Shown: one piece after another, positions 12,864 through 28,334 of the stretch
Position numbering within the stretch: the stretch's first letter is position 1
How the letters are laid out: the number at the start of each line of letters is the position of its first letter
Translations under genes and position numbers: made by a program
The notes under the pieces: generated by a model
Seen by the model: only the letters and a program-made list of their open reading frames with translations
Database searches by the model: none
Told to the model about the DNA's origin: nothing
Assembly (NCBI GenBank): GCA_029783825.1
Contig: JAREIK010012344.1
Span: 22,393-86,392, forward strand
Direction: 5' to 3'
Source: Sapria himalayana
Lineage: Eukaryota > Streptophyta > Magnoliopsida > Malpighiales > Rafflesiaceae
Length of the DNA stretch: 64,000 bases

Positions 12864-13922
12864 ATATATCTATATATCTATATGTTTATCTCTTTATAAG
12901 TCTATCAGTTAATTAGTTTATTAGTCTATGTATCTATCTATCTATCTATTTGTCCATATGATATTATTCTATGTGTCTATATGTCTATCTATTTATATTT
13001 ATATCAATATATTTATCTATATCTTTATTTCTATATGTCTATCTTTTTATCTATCTATCTATTAATCTATCGATCAGTTTATGTGTCTATATGTCTATCT
13101 ATTTATCTACCTATCTATCTATTTATTGATCTATCTATATATCTCTCAATCTATATTTCTATCTGTCTATCTTTCTGCCTATCTATCAATATATTTATTT
13201 TTTATATATCTATTTCTCTACATGTCTATCTATTTATGTGTCTATCTGTATTTTTGTCTATATATCTATCTATCTATATATCTATTTTTCAATCAATCTG
13301 TCTATTTTTCGATTGATGTGTCTATTTGTCAATCTGTCTATCTATCAGCCTATCTTTTTGTCTATTAGTCTAAATATCTATATATCTATGTGTTTATCTA
13401 TCAAAATAACTATTTGTTTATTTATCTATCCATTTATCTCTCTATATATCTTTTAGTCTATCAATCTATTAGTCATATTTGTTTATCTTGTATCTATTTA
13501 TCTATCTATCTGTCTATCTGTCTGTCTGCCTGTCTATATGTCTATTAGTATATCAATTTATTTGTATACCAATATATATATCAATTTGTAAATGTGTCAG
13601 TCTATCTATCTATCTGTCTATTTTTTTGTCTACTTGTCTATCTATCTATTTGTCTATCTCTTAATCTAACTATCTTTTTATCTGCATATCTATCTTTTTT
13701 TCTATCTGTCTATTTGTCTATATTTCTATCATTCTATCTATTTATCTATATATCTATCTGTCTATCTATCTATCTATTTATCGTACAATCTATCTATCTA
13801 TATATATAGCTGTTTATCTAGCTATCTATCTATTCATTTATCAATCTAAATGGAATATCTGTCTATCTTACTACCTATATATCTATCTATGTATATGCCT
13901 ATGTACCTATCAATCTAATTGT

Positions 13923-13928
<6 letters not shown>

Positions 13929-13965
<37 letters not shown>
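13929..13965. repeat. (TA)n microsatellite in TATC array
   Basis: Pure TA dinucleotide run inside the array. Confidence 0.9.
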
Positions 13966-13968
<3 letters not shown>

Positions 13969-14682
13969 CTATCTATATATCGTTCTATTTATATTTCTTT
14001 ATATATATCTATCTTTCTAAGTTTATATCTTTCTATCAATCTATCTATTCTATATCTATCTATCTATCTAAATATTTGTCTCTCTATCTATATGTATATA
14101 TCTCTATCTAGTAATCTGTTTATCTATTTATATTTTTATCTGTCTATATGTCTCTGTCTATCTGTCTACTTGTATATCTATCTATTTCTCTTTTAGTAAA
14201 TCTTTTTATATGTCTATCTCTATGTCTATTTATCATTATCAATCTATTTGTATATTTTTCTTTATGTTTAAATGTTTATCTGTAAAACTATTTATCTATA
14301 TATCTATCTGTTTGTTTTTATTCAATCAATATATCTATTTATGTATCTATCAGTCTATCTATCTAACTCTCTATCACTTTATATATCTGTGTGTCTATCA
14401 CTTTATCTATCTATCTTTCGATCTATCTATTTTTATATTTGGAAATATGCCTTTCTATCAATCTATATCACTATCTATCTATTAGTCTATGAGAATTTTA
14501 GTATATCAGCTTATCTATCTCTCTATCTATCTCTATGTTTCTATATGTATCTATATATATGTCAATATATATATATATATATATCTGACTATCTATCTAT
14601 CTATTTATCTGTCTATTCATCTATATATCTATCTATCCTTCAATCTTTCAATATAACTATACATTATTTAATTATCTATTTA

Positions 14683-14686
<4 letters not shown>

Positions 14687-14727
<41 letters not shown>

Positions 14728-14740
14728 CTATTTGTCTATT

Positions 14741-14781
<41 letters not shown>
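14687..14781. repeat. Paired (TA)n microsatellites in TATC array
   Basis: Two TA runs (about 14,687-14,721 and 14,747-14,781) separated by about 25 bp of TATTTGTC words. The second looks like a local duplication of the first. Confidence 0.85.
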
Positions 14782-14783
<2 letters not shown>

Positions 14784-15839
14784 ATTTATGCGGCTATTTA
14801 TCTCTTTGATTATCTGTCTATTTCTCTATAAGTCTATGAGTCTATTAGTGTATAAGTCAGTGTATTTATAGATCTATTTATTTGTCTATATGTCTATCTA
14901 TATATCTGTATATATTTTGATCTTTTTTTTCTATATGTATATCTATCTATATAACTATTCTTCTATCTCTTTATCTATTTATATATCTATCTATATAACT
15001 ATTCTTCTATCTCTTTATCTATTTATATATCTATCTAGCTATCTATCAATCTATCTAAATATCTATCTATTTGTCTATTTTTTCAATCATTCAATCAATC
15101 AATCAGTCTGTCTATCTATGTATATATATATATCTATCTATCTGTCCATCTATCTATCTATTTTTCTATCTATTCATTTATATGTATATTTATCTATATG
15201 TTAATCTATCTATCTAATTATATGTATAATTGTCTTTCTATCTATCTTTTTATTAATCTATCTATCTATATATGTGGCCATTTGTCTCTTTGTCAATGTG
15301 TCTATAAATTTATGTGTCCAAATTTCATCTATTTAACTATTTATATGTTTGTTTATCAATTTGTTAATTTATTTATCAAACTTTCTATCTCCATATCCAT
15401 CTATTGGTTTATCAACCTATTAGTCATATTTGTCTATATATCTATTTATCTATATACATATCTTTCTTTCTTTCTAGCTATCTATATATCTCTTTATATG
15501 TATATCTGTATATCTATCTATCTGTCTATGTGTCTATATATCTGTCTATCTATCTGTTACTTTGTCTGTCTATCTATCTATTTATTTTTCTATATATCAA
15601 TATATCAATCTTTTTATCTATTTATTTGTCTATTTGTCTATCTATCTATTTATCTATTTATTAGTCTGCCAATCTATTAGTCTATTTGTCTGTCTATCTT
15701 TTTGCATAGCTGTATATCTATATATATAACTATCTATCTATCTATTTTTATTTCTATCTACCTATCTATATCTCTCTATCTATCTATCTATCTATCTACC
15801 TTTATACCTATCTACTAATTTATTTATGTATATATCTAT

Positions 15840-17365
15840 ATATATATCTTTATATTTTTATATCTATCAATATATCTACTTATATATCTATATATATTTC
15901 TATCTATATGTCCATTAATCTATTTCTCTTACTATCTATTTGTCAAATCTATCTATTACTCTATCTGTCTATCTATCTATCTATATGTCTATCTGTCTAT
16001 ATGTATATGTGTCTATCTATCAATGTGCCTATCTATAAATTTATCAATTTATCTATCTATCTATTTATATTTATATCTATCTGTCCATCTTTCGAACTAT
16101 CTAACTGTCATATCTATCTATTTATTTTTCTATCTATATGTTTATCTTTCTAACTATCTAACTATCATATATATCTATCTAACTTTCTATCTATCTAACT
16201 ATCTAACAATCATTCTATCTATGTATCTATCTTAAAGTCTATCAATATATCAATATATCAATCTATCAATTTATTAATCTATCAATCTATCAATCTACTT
16301 ATCTATTTATCTTTCAATCAATCAATCAATCAATCTATCTATCTTTGTATCTGTCTAAACATCTATCTATGTATTTTTCTATCTTTCTACCTTTCTATCT
16401 TTATATCTATCCATCTATCTATCTATTTATCTGTCTATCTATCAATCTGTATATATGTCTATCTATCTGTCTATATGTTTATCTATCTTTCTATCAATTA
16501 ATCAATCTATATGGCTATTTATATGTCTATCTAACTATTTATCTCACTATCTATCTATCTTTATATCTATCTACTTATTTATCAGTCTATATGTATATAT
16601 ATATATATATATCTTTATATTTTTTTATCTATCAATATATCTACCTATCTATCTATATGTATTTTTATCTATATGTCTATTAATCAATTTTTCTATCTAT
16701 CTATTTGTCAAATCTATATATTACCCTATTTGTCTATCTACCTATTTATATGTCTATCTGTCTATATGTATAAGTGTATATCTACCAATCTGACTATCTA
16801 TCAATCTATAAAATTTCTTTATCTATCTATTTATCTTAATATATATGTCTATCTTTCTAACAATCTAACTATCATATCTATCAATTTATCTTTCTATCTA
16901 TATGCCTTTCTTTTTAACTATATAACTATCATATATCTATCTACCTCTCTATTTATCTGACTATCTAACAATCATTCTATCTATGTATCTATCTTAATGT
17001 CTATTTGTATATCAATCAATCAATCTATCTATCTATTAATATACCTGTCTATTTGTCTTTCTACCAATCTATAAATGAATCAATCTATCAATATATCTAT
17101 CTTTATATCTGTCTAAAAATCTATATGTCTATTTGTCTATCTCTGTACCTTTCTATCTATCTATTTATCCATCTATTTATCTATCTATTTATCCATCTAT
17201 CTATCAATCTATATATCTATCTATCAATCTATCTGTCTATATGTTTATCAATATATCAATCTATCTGTCTATCTACAAAACAATCTATCTATTTATCTAT
17301 CTATCTAATTATCTATCTATCAATCATTCTATGAATCAATCAATCTATCTATCTATCTGCCTATC
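15840..17365 (+). repeat. ~765-bp tandem duplication within the TATC array
   Basis: Distinctive variant words recur in order at a constant shift. TCTTTATATTTTT occurs at 15,847 and 16,612, TGTCAAATCTAT at 15,941 and 16,706, and CATTCTATCTATG at 16,211 and 16,973. The shift is 762-765 bp. The two copies differ by many substitutions, so the duplication is old but later than most of the point changes that mark it. Confidence 0.75.
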
Positions 17366-19329
17366 TACCTATCTACCTATTTGGCTATATTTTAATCTAT
17401 CTATCAAACAATCAATCTATCTATTTGTATATCTATCTATTTCTCTATTTTTCTATCTATCTATTTTTTATCTATTTATCAATATTTTTGGCTCTTTATC
17501 TATATATTTGTGTATATGTCTATCTGTCTTTCTAACTATCTATCTATGTATCTTTCTTTCTTTATGTTTAGCTGTTTATATATCTACCATCTATCTTTAT
17601 ATTTATCTATTTGTCTATATATCTCTCTATCTATCTAATTGTATATATATATATATTTGTCTATTTGTATATTTATCTATCTATTTGTCTATCTGTATAT
17701 CTATATATCTATCTATTTATATGTATTTCTAGCAATCTACCTATCTACATATCTATCTATCTATCTATTTGCATATTTGCCTATTTGTCTATTTGTCTAT
17801 GTATATGTCTGTCTATCTATCTATTTATCTACTTGTCTATCTATTTATCTATTTATTTTATATCTATTTATTTATTTATTTTATATCTATTTATCTCTAT
17901 CTGTCTATTATTCTATTTATTTATCTATATATATGACTATCTATTTATGTATTTATCTCTCTTTGTTTACTTGTCTATCTATCAATCTATATATCTATCT
18001 ATGTTTCTATATGGGTATCTTTCTATCTAGCTATAGGTCTATCTGATTATCTATATATGTACCTATTTGTCTATCTGTCTATCTATGTAAATGTCAACCT
18101 CTCTATCTATCTATCAGTCAATTTATCTATCAATATATTTATATATCTATCAATCTCTCTCTCTCTCTATCTTTTTCTATATATCTATCTATCTATCATT
18201 TTGTCTATCTATCTTGGTCTATTTGTCTATCTATCTATCTTTCTATCTATTTGTCTATCTGCCTATTTATATATTTGTTTATCTCTCTATATTTATTTTT
18301 CTATTTGTAAATCAATTTATATATTTTTCTTTCTATCTTTCTGCCATTCTAGTTATTTATCTATTTATACATATATATATATATATATCTTTCTTTCTAT
18401 CTATATGTCGATATATCTATATTTCTAACTATATATATATATCTATCTATATGTCTATCTGTCTATCTATCTATCTATCTATATGTCTATCTGTCTATCT
18501 ATCTATCTATCTATCTATATGTTTATCTATCTATCTGCCTATGTGTCTATTTATCTATTTGTCTTTCTTTCTATTTTGTTATCTATTTAGTTGTTTATCT
18601 GTATATTTTTCTTTTGTCTATAATTTTATCTGTCTATATATGTATCTCTCTATAAGTCTATAAGCCTATCTATCAATCTCTCTATTGATCTATTTGTTTA
18701 TCTATCTATCTTTTTATCTTTGTATCTGTCTATTTGTCTATCTCTCATTCTATACATTAGTCTATTAGTCAACTAGTCTATCAGTCAATCAATCTATCTA
18801 TCTTTCTATCTATTTATTTATATATCTATATGTCTATATTTTTGTCTATCTATCTATATGCCTAATTTTCTATCTATATATCAGCCTATTACTCAATCTT
18901 TCTAACTATTATTTGTCTCTCCATCTATATGTCTCTTTATCTACCTCTCTATTGGTTTATCTATCTATCTGTCTATATGTCTATATATATCTCTATCTAT
19001 TTATGTTTATTTCTATATGCCTATCAATTTATCTATATATCTATAAATCTATCTATCTCTCTACAAGACTATCCATCTAACTATCTATCTGTCTATTTGC
19101 CTAACTATCTTTCTCTAAATATTTCTATCTGTATTTTAGTCAATCAATCAATCTATCTATTTTTCCATCTATCTTTCTATCTAATTTTTAATCTATCTAT
19201 CTATTTTTCAATTTTTCATTCTATCTATTATACTTTTAGTCAATATCTCAATCTGTCTATCTATCTATATATCTATATATCTTTATGTCTATCTATGAAT
19301 CTATCTCTTCATCTAACTATCTATATCCT

Positions 19330-19333
<4 letters not shown>

Positions 19334-19376
<43 letters not shown>
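19334..19376. repeat. (AC)n microsatellite in TATC array
   Basis: A pure AC run followed by a short TA run. Its strand sense is opposite to the TG run at 12,692. Confidence 0.9.
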
Positions 19377-19385
<9 letters not shown>

Positions 19386-21539
19386 AATATATATTTCTAT
19401 CTATCTTCCTATATTCTAATCAATCAATCTATCTATCTGTCTGTGTGTCTGTCTGTGTATCTTTTTATCTTCCAATCTATCTATCGATCTATTTATGTGT
19501 CTACACATCTATTTGTATATCTATCAATATGTCTATCAGTCTATATCTTTATATATCTATCTATATATTTGTCCAACTTCTATTTGTTTATCTATTTATC
19601 ATCTATCTATCTGTCTATCTATATGCCTATCTATCAATCTTTATTTATTTATATCGATATTCGGTATGTCTGTCTATATATATATATATATGTATGTATC
19701 TATTTATGTATCTATTTATCTATTTGTTATCACTCTATCTATATATCTGCCTATCTATATATCTATATATCTATATATCTATATATATATATCTATCTAT
19801 CTTACTATCTTTCAATCTTTTAGTCTATCACTCTATCAATCAATCAATCTATTTCTTTATCTGTCTATCTATCTATCTATCTGTCTACCAATCTCTATGT
19901 TCAACTATCTATGAATTTATTTATCTTTCTATCTATTTGTCTATCTATCTATCTAATTATCTATCTTATTATCATTCTGTCAATTTATATATTTATCAAT
20001 CTAAATATCTATCTATTTGTGTATCTATCTATATGCCTATTTGCCTATATTTTTATCTATATATCAATTGATATATCTATCTATCTATCTATTTGTTTAT
20101 TTGTCTATCTATATATCTCTCTATTTATTTCTCTATTTTTTATTATTTATCTTTTATCTATCTATTTGTCTCTCTGTCTAAATGACTATTTATCTATTTG
20201 TCAATCTATCATTCTGTTTTTCTATCTAGCTTTATATCTACTTATCTATCAATTTACCTATATTTATAACAATCTATCTATATATCAATCGATCTGTCTA
20301 TCTAAATATTTGGCTATTTGTCTATCTATCTATTGATCTATAATCTATTTGTCTATATTTTTATCTTTCTATCTATCTATTTATTTTGTATATCTATCAA
20401 ACTATCTATTTATCTTTCTATCCATTTGTCTATATGTCTATCAGTCTATTTATCTATCTCTCTATCTTTTTATCTATCTATGTATTTATTTTTCTATCTA
20501 TCTATCTATCAATCTATTTCTCAATAAATCTATTTATCTATCTACTTTTTATTTGTCTAATTAACTATTTATCTATATATTATCAATATGTTGATTTGTT
20601 TATTTTTATATTTGTTTATCTGTCTATCTATCTATCTTTCTATCTATCTATTAACATATCCGCCTATCTGTTTATCTTACTATCTGGATATTTTTCTATT
20701 ATTTATCTTTCTATTTGTCTATCTATCTATCTATCTATATACATATCTATATATTTAGTCTATCGGTCTATCTAACTATCTATATTTATATTTATTTTCT
20801 TTCTATCGTATATCTATCTATGTTTCTATCTATCTACCTATCTATTTGTTTATCTTTATATCTATAAATCTGAATAACTATCTATCTACCTATCTACCTA
20901 TCTTTTATCTGTTAATTTTTCTATCTCTCTATTTGTCTATCCATATATCTTTCAATTTGACTAATTATATATCTATCAATCTATAAGTCTATTTGTCTAT
21001 TTGTATATCTATCTATCATATATATGTCTATCTGCCTATATGACTAGCTACTTGTATATCTATCTTTATATTTGTCTATCTACCAATCTATTTATCTATC
21101 TATCTTTTTATATATCTAACTATCTATCGAACTATCTATCCATCTATCTATCTCTCTATCTGTTTATTTATTTATTTGTCAATCTATCTATTTATTTATC
21201 TATCTATCTATCTATTTATTTTTGTCTACCAATCTACCTATCTGTATATATCTATCTGTCTATCTATTTATCTATTTATATAAGTGTTTGTCTTTCTGTC
21301 TATATGTCTATCTGAATATTTGTCTATTAGAATATACATATATCTGAATATCTGTCTATCTGTATATTTTTTTATATGGCTATCTACCTATCTCTCTTTT
21401 TGTCTATCTATCGATTTTTTTATCTATCTATCTTTCTATAGGTCTATCTAACTAATCGTATATCTATATATATCTATTGATATATTTATCTGTCTTTTTG
21501 TCAATTTATATATCTATCTATTTATATGTCTATCTGTCT

Positions 21540-22301
21540 TTTTTTGGAACCAATTTTTGTTTTTTCAACTTAGAAAATCCAGAAACCAATTTCATGAACA
21601 AAGCAAACTCCAACGTCAAAAGAACCGAATTTTAGGAAGAACAAAAAGACGAGCTGCTGCAATCCATAAATACGGTGCTGATGCAATCGAGTTCGGCACG
21701 AGGAGATATGATTTATTGAACAAAAACCAGAGAACATGGGAGGGACGACGATGAAGCATAGAAAATATCACAGAACAACAGAGTCGAGCAAAGTCAGTGA
21801 TGGAGTTCTTCCCCTAGCTAGAAGTTCTAGTGTAGTCTTGGAATACGAGAAAATAAGTTCCCGGTCAAGCAAACAAATGATTACGGCTCACTTTTTCATG
21901 GATCTACCAGTTTTTTTGTTGTTCAGAAGTGCGGATTGCTTTTCACGATCATCTGCGGAGGAAGGATTTCTGTTCACCTTGTTCATGCTCCTCAGCGAAT
22001 ACCTCGGATTTTCACTTCTCTCGATGGAGAATGACGCCAGCGTCGATTTTCTCACGCTCTTTATCCTCCTTAGTCCTCTTTTTGTCGAACACTCTTCGAC
22101 AGTCGCTGATGGAGCATCCACCTCCTTCAGCGACTCCATTTTCCTTCTCTTGAGCTTCTCGTTCCTCATAGCCGAATACTTGTCGAAGAATCTTCCCCGC
22201 TCGTATGCAAGCATGGATTTCTCACTCCAATTGCCAGACAAGTTATTCTTTGAGTTACAACTTCCAAATTCATCACTCACCATCTTTGCCAGATCATGGA
22301 A
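21540..22301 (-). mobile_element. Retroposed transcript (retrocopy island 1) in TATC array
   Basis: A 762-bp non-repetitive island. It is flanked by a 17-bp perfect direct repeat, TATATGTCTATCTGTCT, at 21,523-21,539 and 22,302-22,318. On the minus strand the island ends in a run of six or seven A next to the left repeat. A long target duplication plus a terminal A tract is the hallmark of LINE-machinery retroposition. The minus-strand open frame lies at the 5' side and about 340 bp of non-coding 3' sequence precedes the A tract, as expected for a 5'-truncated mRNA copy. Caution: a 17-bp match is easier to obtain by chance in a TATC-rich background. Confidence 0.65.
21888..22300 (-). pseudogene. 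5'-truncated plant coding fragment, basic protein with RGRFFDKY motif
   Basis: The open frame extends from the island's 5' edge (no stop upstream of the first Met at 22,283) to a stop near 21,888, about 135 codons. The product is rich in Lys, Arg, Ser and Asn and has no membrane segment. Near residue 27 it reads YERGRFFDKYSAMRNEKLKR. This resembles the RGxFYxKYxxKRDxKLxEE pattern I associate with plant COP1-interacting-protein-7-like and related coiled-coil proteins, but the match is short and I would not name the gene. The rest is low-complexity and basic. If the retrocopy reading is right, this is the C-terminal end of the parent protein, followed by its 3' UTR at 21,545-21,887. The frame is intact, so the insertion may be fairly recent. 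Confidence 0.5.
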
Positions 22302-22528
22302 TATATGTCTATCTGTCTATCTGTCTATTTGTTTATCTATATATTTTTTTATCTATCTATATTTCTAAATGTATTTCTATCAATATGCCTATCTGACTAT
22401 TATCTATATGACTATCTATTTGTCTATATGTCTATCAATATATCAGTCTATCTATCTATTTATCTATCAATATATCTATTTATCTATCTCTCTCTCTATC
22501 TATGAAAATGTCTATCTATCTATCAATC

Positions 22529-22529
<1 letters not shown>

Positions 22530-22582
<53 letters not shown>
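22530..22582. repeat. (TA)n microsatellite in TATC array
   Basis: Pure TA dinucleotide run of about 50 bp inside the array. Confidence 0.9.
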
Positions 22583-22585
<3 letters not shown>

Positions 22586-23377
22586 GTAAATCTATCTATC
22601 TATTTATCTATTTATCCATCTATTTGTCTATATATCTATCAATTTATTAGTCTATATAACTATGTGTCAATTTATCTATCTATCTTTCTATCTAGGTATT
22701 TGTCTATTAGTTTACTTGCCTTTCTATCTATCTTTCTATCACTATATCTATTAATCTGTCTATCTATCTATTTGGCTATTAATCTAACTTTCTATCTATA
22801 TATCTATTTGGCTATATGTCTATCGATCCATATGTCTTACCATCTATCTGTTAGTATATATGACTATCTTTCTTTCTTTCTATTTACTTATCTATTTATC
22901 TTTCTATTAATTTGTCTTTTTTTTATTTACTATTATCTGTCTATCTGCTATCTATCTATTTGTCTATCTATTATTTTTGTTGTCTATCTATCTATTTATT
23001 TGATAATCTAACTATCTTTCTATATGTCTATTTTTCAATTTGTCTATATGTCTATCTGTCTATCTATTTATACGCCTATAAGTCTCTCGATCTATCTGTT
23101 TATAAGTCAATCTGTCTATTATCAATCAATTAATCTATCTATCAAACTCTCTATGAATCTATCTGCTTATCTATCTATCGATCATTTTATCAATCTATCT
23201 ATTTATATCTATGTATCTATTTTTTTATTTGTCTATATATATATATATCTATCTATCTATCTAAAAGTCATCAATCTATGTGTCTATTAATTTATCTAGG
23301 TATCTATCCATCTATGTATCTATTTATCAACTACTTCCCTTTCTCTTTATCTTTCTATCTGTCTATCTATCTATATG

Positions 23378-23408
<31 letters not shown>

Positions 23409-26400
23409 GTGTATCTATATATTTGCCTATCTAGCTATCAATCTATGTATATATCTATCTATCAATATACCTATTTGTCTATCAGAATATCTATTTATAT
23501 AACTATTTATCTCTTAATCTGTCTGTCAATATGTCTATCTATTTATCTAACATTTTTTGTCTATTTATCTATTTACCTATATGTATATTTTTCTATTTGC
23601 CTATTTGTATATCTCTCAATCTTACTATCTATCTTTCTATCCATGAGGCTATTAGTCTATCTATCTATCTATATAACTATCTATCTATCGATCGATCTAT
23701 TTGTCTATATATGTGTATATCTATCTAATTATCAATTTATATTTCAGTCTATATACCTATTTCAATATCTATTTATATACATATCTATTTATCAATCAAT
23801 CTATCTGTCTATCTATTTGTCTGTCTGTCTATTTGTTTACTTATCTTTATGTCTATCTTGAATCTATCTATATGTTGATCTATCTATATGTCTATTTATC
23901 TATATATCTATCTATTTATCTCTCTATCTTTCTATTTGTCTATCTTTCTATCTGACTATATTCTATCTGAATATTTTACTATTTATTAAAATGTCTATCT
24001 ATCTATTATTCTATTAAATAATTTGTCTATATATCTATATATTTATCTATTTATTTCTTTATCTATAAATTAGACTATTAATCTATTAGACTATCTATCA
24101 TCTATCGATGTTTATTTCATTATTTCTTTCTTTTTGTCTATCTTTATATCTATATATAAGACTATTAGTCAATCTATCTATATTTGTATCTAATCTACCT
24201 ATCTATTTATTTGTCTATCTGTATATCTATTTATCTCTATATCTGTATATTTATCTATATGTATATTTGTCTATCTATCTGTCTTTCTATTTATCTATTT
24301 GTCTATCTATCTATTTGTCGATATGTTACTATTTCTATCTATCTATCTATCTATATATTTGTATTTCCTCTATATGTTTATTTCTTAATACATCTATCTG
24401 TCAATCAGTTTATCTATCTATATCTCTATTTATCTATCTATAAATCTATCTATATATCTATTTATCTAACTATCTATTTGTCTATTTGTCTATCTTTCTA
24501 TCTATCTATCTATCTATTTTTTAATATGTCTATTAGTATAAAAAATCCATCTGTCTATCTATCTAGCTATCTATCCATCAAATTCTTTATAAGTCTAGAA
24601 ATCAATTAGTCTATCAGTCATATTGGCCTCTTTATCTATTAGTCTATCTTTGTCTATATGTTTATGTGTCTATTTGTCTATCTAACTATTTGTTAATCAA
24701 TCAATCAATCTATATATATGTCTATATGTATATCTGTATATCTATCTATTTGACTATTTCTCAAAATGCCAAACTATCTATATGTGTATCTATTTATTTG
24801 TATATATATTTATATATTTACCATTCTATTAGTGGATTAGTCAATCTATCTATCAGTCAATATATCTATCTATCTATCTATTTCTCTATCTATTAATCTC
24901 ATTATCAATCAATTATCTAACTATCTAATTATCTCTCTCTCATTATGTGTATTTATCAATCTCTCTATCTGACTATGAGTCTATCACTCTATTAGTCTAT
25001 TAGTTTATCTATCTATCTTTCTATCTAAATATCCCTCTATCTATCTGTCAATATCTCTATATTACTATATTTTTATCTGATTATCTTTCTATCAATTTAT
25101 TTGTCTGTCTATCTACCTATTTATCTATATATCTGACTATCTATCAATATACCTATCTATCTATCTATCTTTATATATATCTATCTATGTGTTTATTTAT
25201 CTTTATCAATATCTATCTATTTATCTATCTATCAATTTGTCTATCAGTCTCTCTGTCTATATTTCTAACTAACTATCTATTTATTTATCCATCTTTCTAT
25301 TTGTCTATCTATATATTTTTCTTTCTGTCATTCTGAATATTAATTTATATCTTTATTTGTCTATTAGTCTATTGTCTATCAGTCTATCCATATATCTATC
25401 ACTTTGATTATATGTCTATCTATCTATCTATCTGTTTGTCTATCTTTATATCTATTTTTATATCTATCTATATATTTAAATAACTATCTATCTATCTATC
25501 TTTATTTCTTTCTATTTGTCTATCTTTTAAACAAGTTATGTCTATTTGTGATCAATCAATCTGACTATCTATCTATCTTTTTATCTATCTATGTACATAT
25601 ATCACTATCTGCTTATCTATATATTTGTTTTTCTATCTATCTATCTATCTATTTGTCTATCTATTGATATCTCTAATTGTATATCTATATATCTTTTTGA
25701 CTATTTGTCTATATTTCAGTCTATCTATTTATCAAATAGTATTTCTGTCTATATGTCTACTTATCTATCTGTCTGTCTATCTATCTATCTATCTCTATCT
25801 TTCTTTCTTTCTTTTTTCTATCTATATGTATATTTGTCAATATATCTATCTATCTGTCTGTCTGTCTATTAATTAGTCTTTCTATCTTTTTGACTATATG
25901 TCTATATGGGTATCTATTTATATATCCATTTCTATGTCTATATATCTATTTGTATATCTGTTTATTTGTCTGATTTTCTATTTGTTCATCTGTCTATCTG
26001 TATATCTATTTATCTCTCTATTTGTCTGTCTATTTTTCAAAGTATATATTTATCTAAGTATCTATATGTCTATCTATCTATTTTTCTATATATCTATCTC
26101 TTTATCTATCTATCTATTTGTGTATTTTTTAATATGTCAATCAATCTTTCTATCTATCAATTTAACTTTCTATCTATCAGTTTATCTTTCTATCTATCAA
26201 TCAGTATATAAGTCTATTAGTCTATCAGTTTATCTATTCATCAATCTATCTTTCTATCTATTTATTTTTCTATCTTTCTATAAGCTTGTCTATCGATGAA
26301 TCTATCTTTCTTTCTATCTATCAATTTGTCTATCTATATAGTGGTCTATATCTCTATCTATTTGTATATCTATTTATCTTTATCTATCTATTAGTCTATT

Positions 26401-28283
26401 TTTATATATGTATAATTGTTTTTCTGTATAACTATTTATCTCTCTATCTGTCTGTCTATCTATTTATCAATTTATATATCTATATATGTATCTATATGTC
26501 TTTCTATCACCTATCATTTTAATAATCTATCTATTTTATTATCTAACTATGTATCTTTCTATATGTCTCTTTATCTATCTATCTATATGTCTATTTATCT
26601 ATCTATCTATCTATATATCTCTTTCTCTATCTATCTATCTATCTATATATCTATTTGTCTATCTATCTATTTAACTTTCTATCTATCTATCTTTCTTTCT
26701 TTATATCTTTCTATCTAATTTTCTATCTATCTATCCATATATCAATCAATCTATCTATATGTCTATTTGTTTATCTGTCTATCCAATTATTTATTTATCT
26801 ATCTATCTATATATATATATATATATATATCTATCTATATATTTATCTATCTATTTCTTTATCTATCTATCTGTCTGTTTGTTTGTCTATTTGTCAATAA
26901 ATCAATTAATCTCTCTATCTATCTATATCTTTATATGTCTTTCTATCTATATGTGTATCTATGTATCTATCTATCTATCTATCTATCTATTTGTCTGTCT
27001 ATCTATCTATCTATCTATCTATTATTATTTTTTCTATCAGCTTACCTATCTATATATATCTATCTGTCTATCTATCTGTCTATCTATCTATCTATATGTT
27101 TGTCTATTTATCTATTATTCTATCTATCTATCTACCTATCTATCTATTTGTCTATCTATCTATCAAAAAATCAATTATTTTATCTATCTATCTATTTATC
27201 TATCAATCTCTCCATGTATCTTTCTATCACTATGTGTATCTATCTATCTATCTATCTATCTACCTATCTACCTATCTGTCTCTCTTTCTATCTATCTATT
27301 AGTTAATAAATCTATTTGTCTATCTATCTATCTATTTGTCTGTCTTTCTATCTATCTGTCTGTCTGTCTATGTCTATCAACATATTTATCTATTCATCAA
27401 TCTACCTATCTATCTATCTATGTATCTGTCTATCTTCTTATCTACCTATCTATCTATCTAATTATTTGTCTATCTTCATTCTCAATATCTATAAATCAAT
27501 CTATCTATATATTTGTCTATCTATATATTTGTTTATTTTTTTCTCTATTTATTTATCTACCAACCTATATAATTGCCTTTCTTTTTAGTTGTCTATCAAT
27601 ATATTTGTTTATTTGTATATCTATATTTAGATTTTTTTGTCAATCTATCTATCTGACGATCTGTCTATATATCTATTATCTATATGTAAATCTATCTTTG
27701 GTATGTTTGTCTTTCTATATATATATCTATCTATCTATATATGATTTTATCTATTTATTTATCTATCTAAAGATCTACAAATTTGTCTATCTATCTATCT
27801 GCCTATCTATCTATTTTTCTAAATATATGTCTATCTATCTCTTTATATATTAATCTATCTATCTCTTTATCTTTCAATCAATCTGTCTGTCTATCTACCT
27901 ATTTGTTTGACTGTTTATGAGTCTTTTAGTCTAAATATCTATCTATCTTTCTAACTATCTATCTATATGTCTATCTTTCTATCTTTTTATCTATCTATCT
28001 GTCTATCAATCTATTTATCTATCTATCAATCTTTATATCTATCAATTTATCTCTCTTTGAGTCAATATATCTATCCATCTGTTTATCTATCTATTTTCTT
28101 TTTATCTATCAACTATTAATCTGTCTATTTGTATATCTATTTATATGCATATTTGTTTATTTTTTTATATTTTTATATATTTATCTATATATATGTTTAT
28201 TTATCTATTTTTTTATATAATTATTTATCTAGCGATCTATCAGTTTATCTTTTTATCTATGTATTAGTTAATCTGTCTATCTG

Positions 28284-28320
<37 letters not shown>

Positions 28321-28334
28321 ATTAATCTAAGTGT

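Noticed and set aside
21692..21703. TTCGGCACGAGG, identical to part of a common cDNA-library EcoRI adapter
   Set aside because: It lies inside the 3' part of retrocopy island 1 with no change of sequence character around it, and the rest of the adapter (AATTC) reads GAGTTC. A chance match is more likely than cloning contamination, though it is worth a glance if the assembly used cDNA data.
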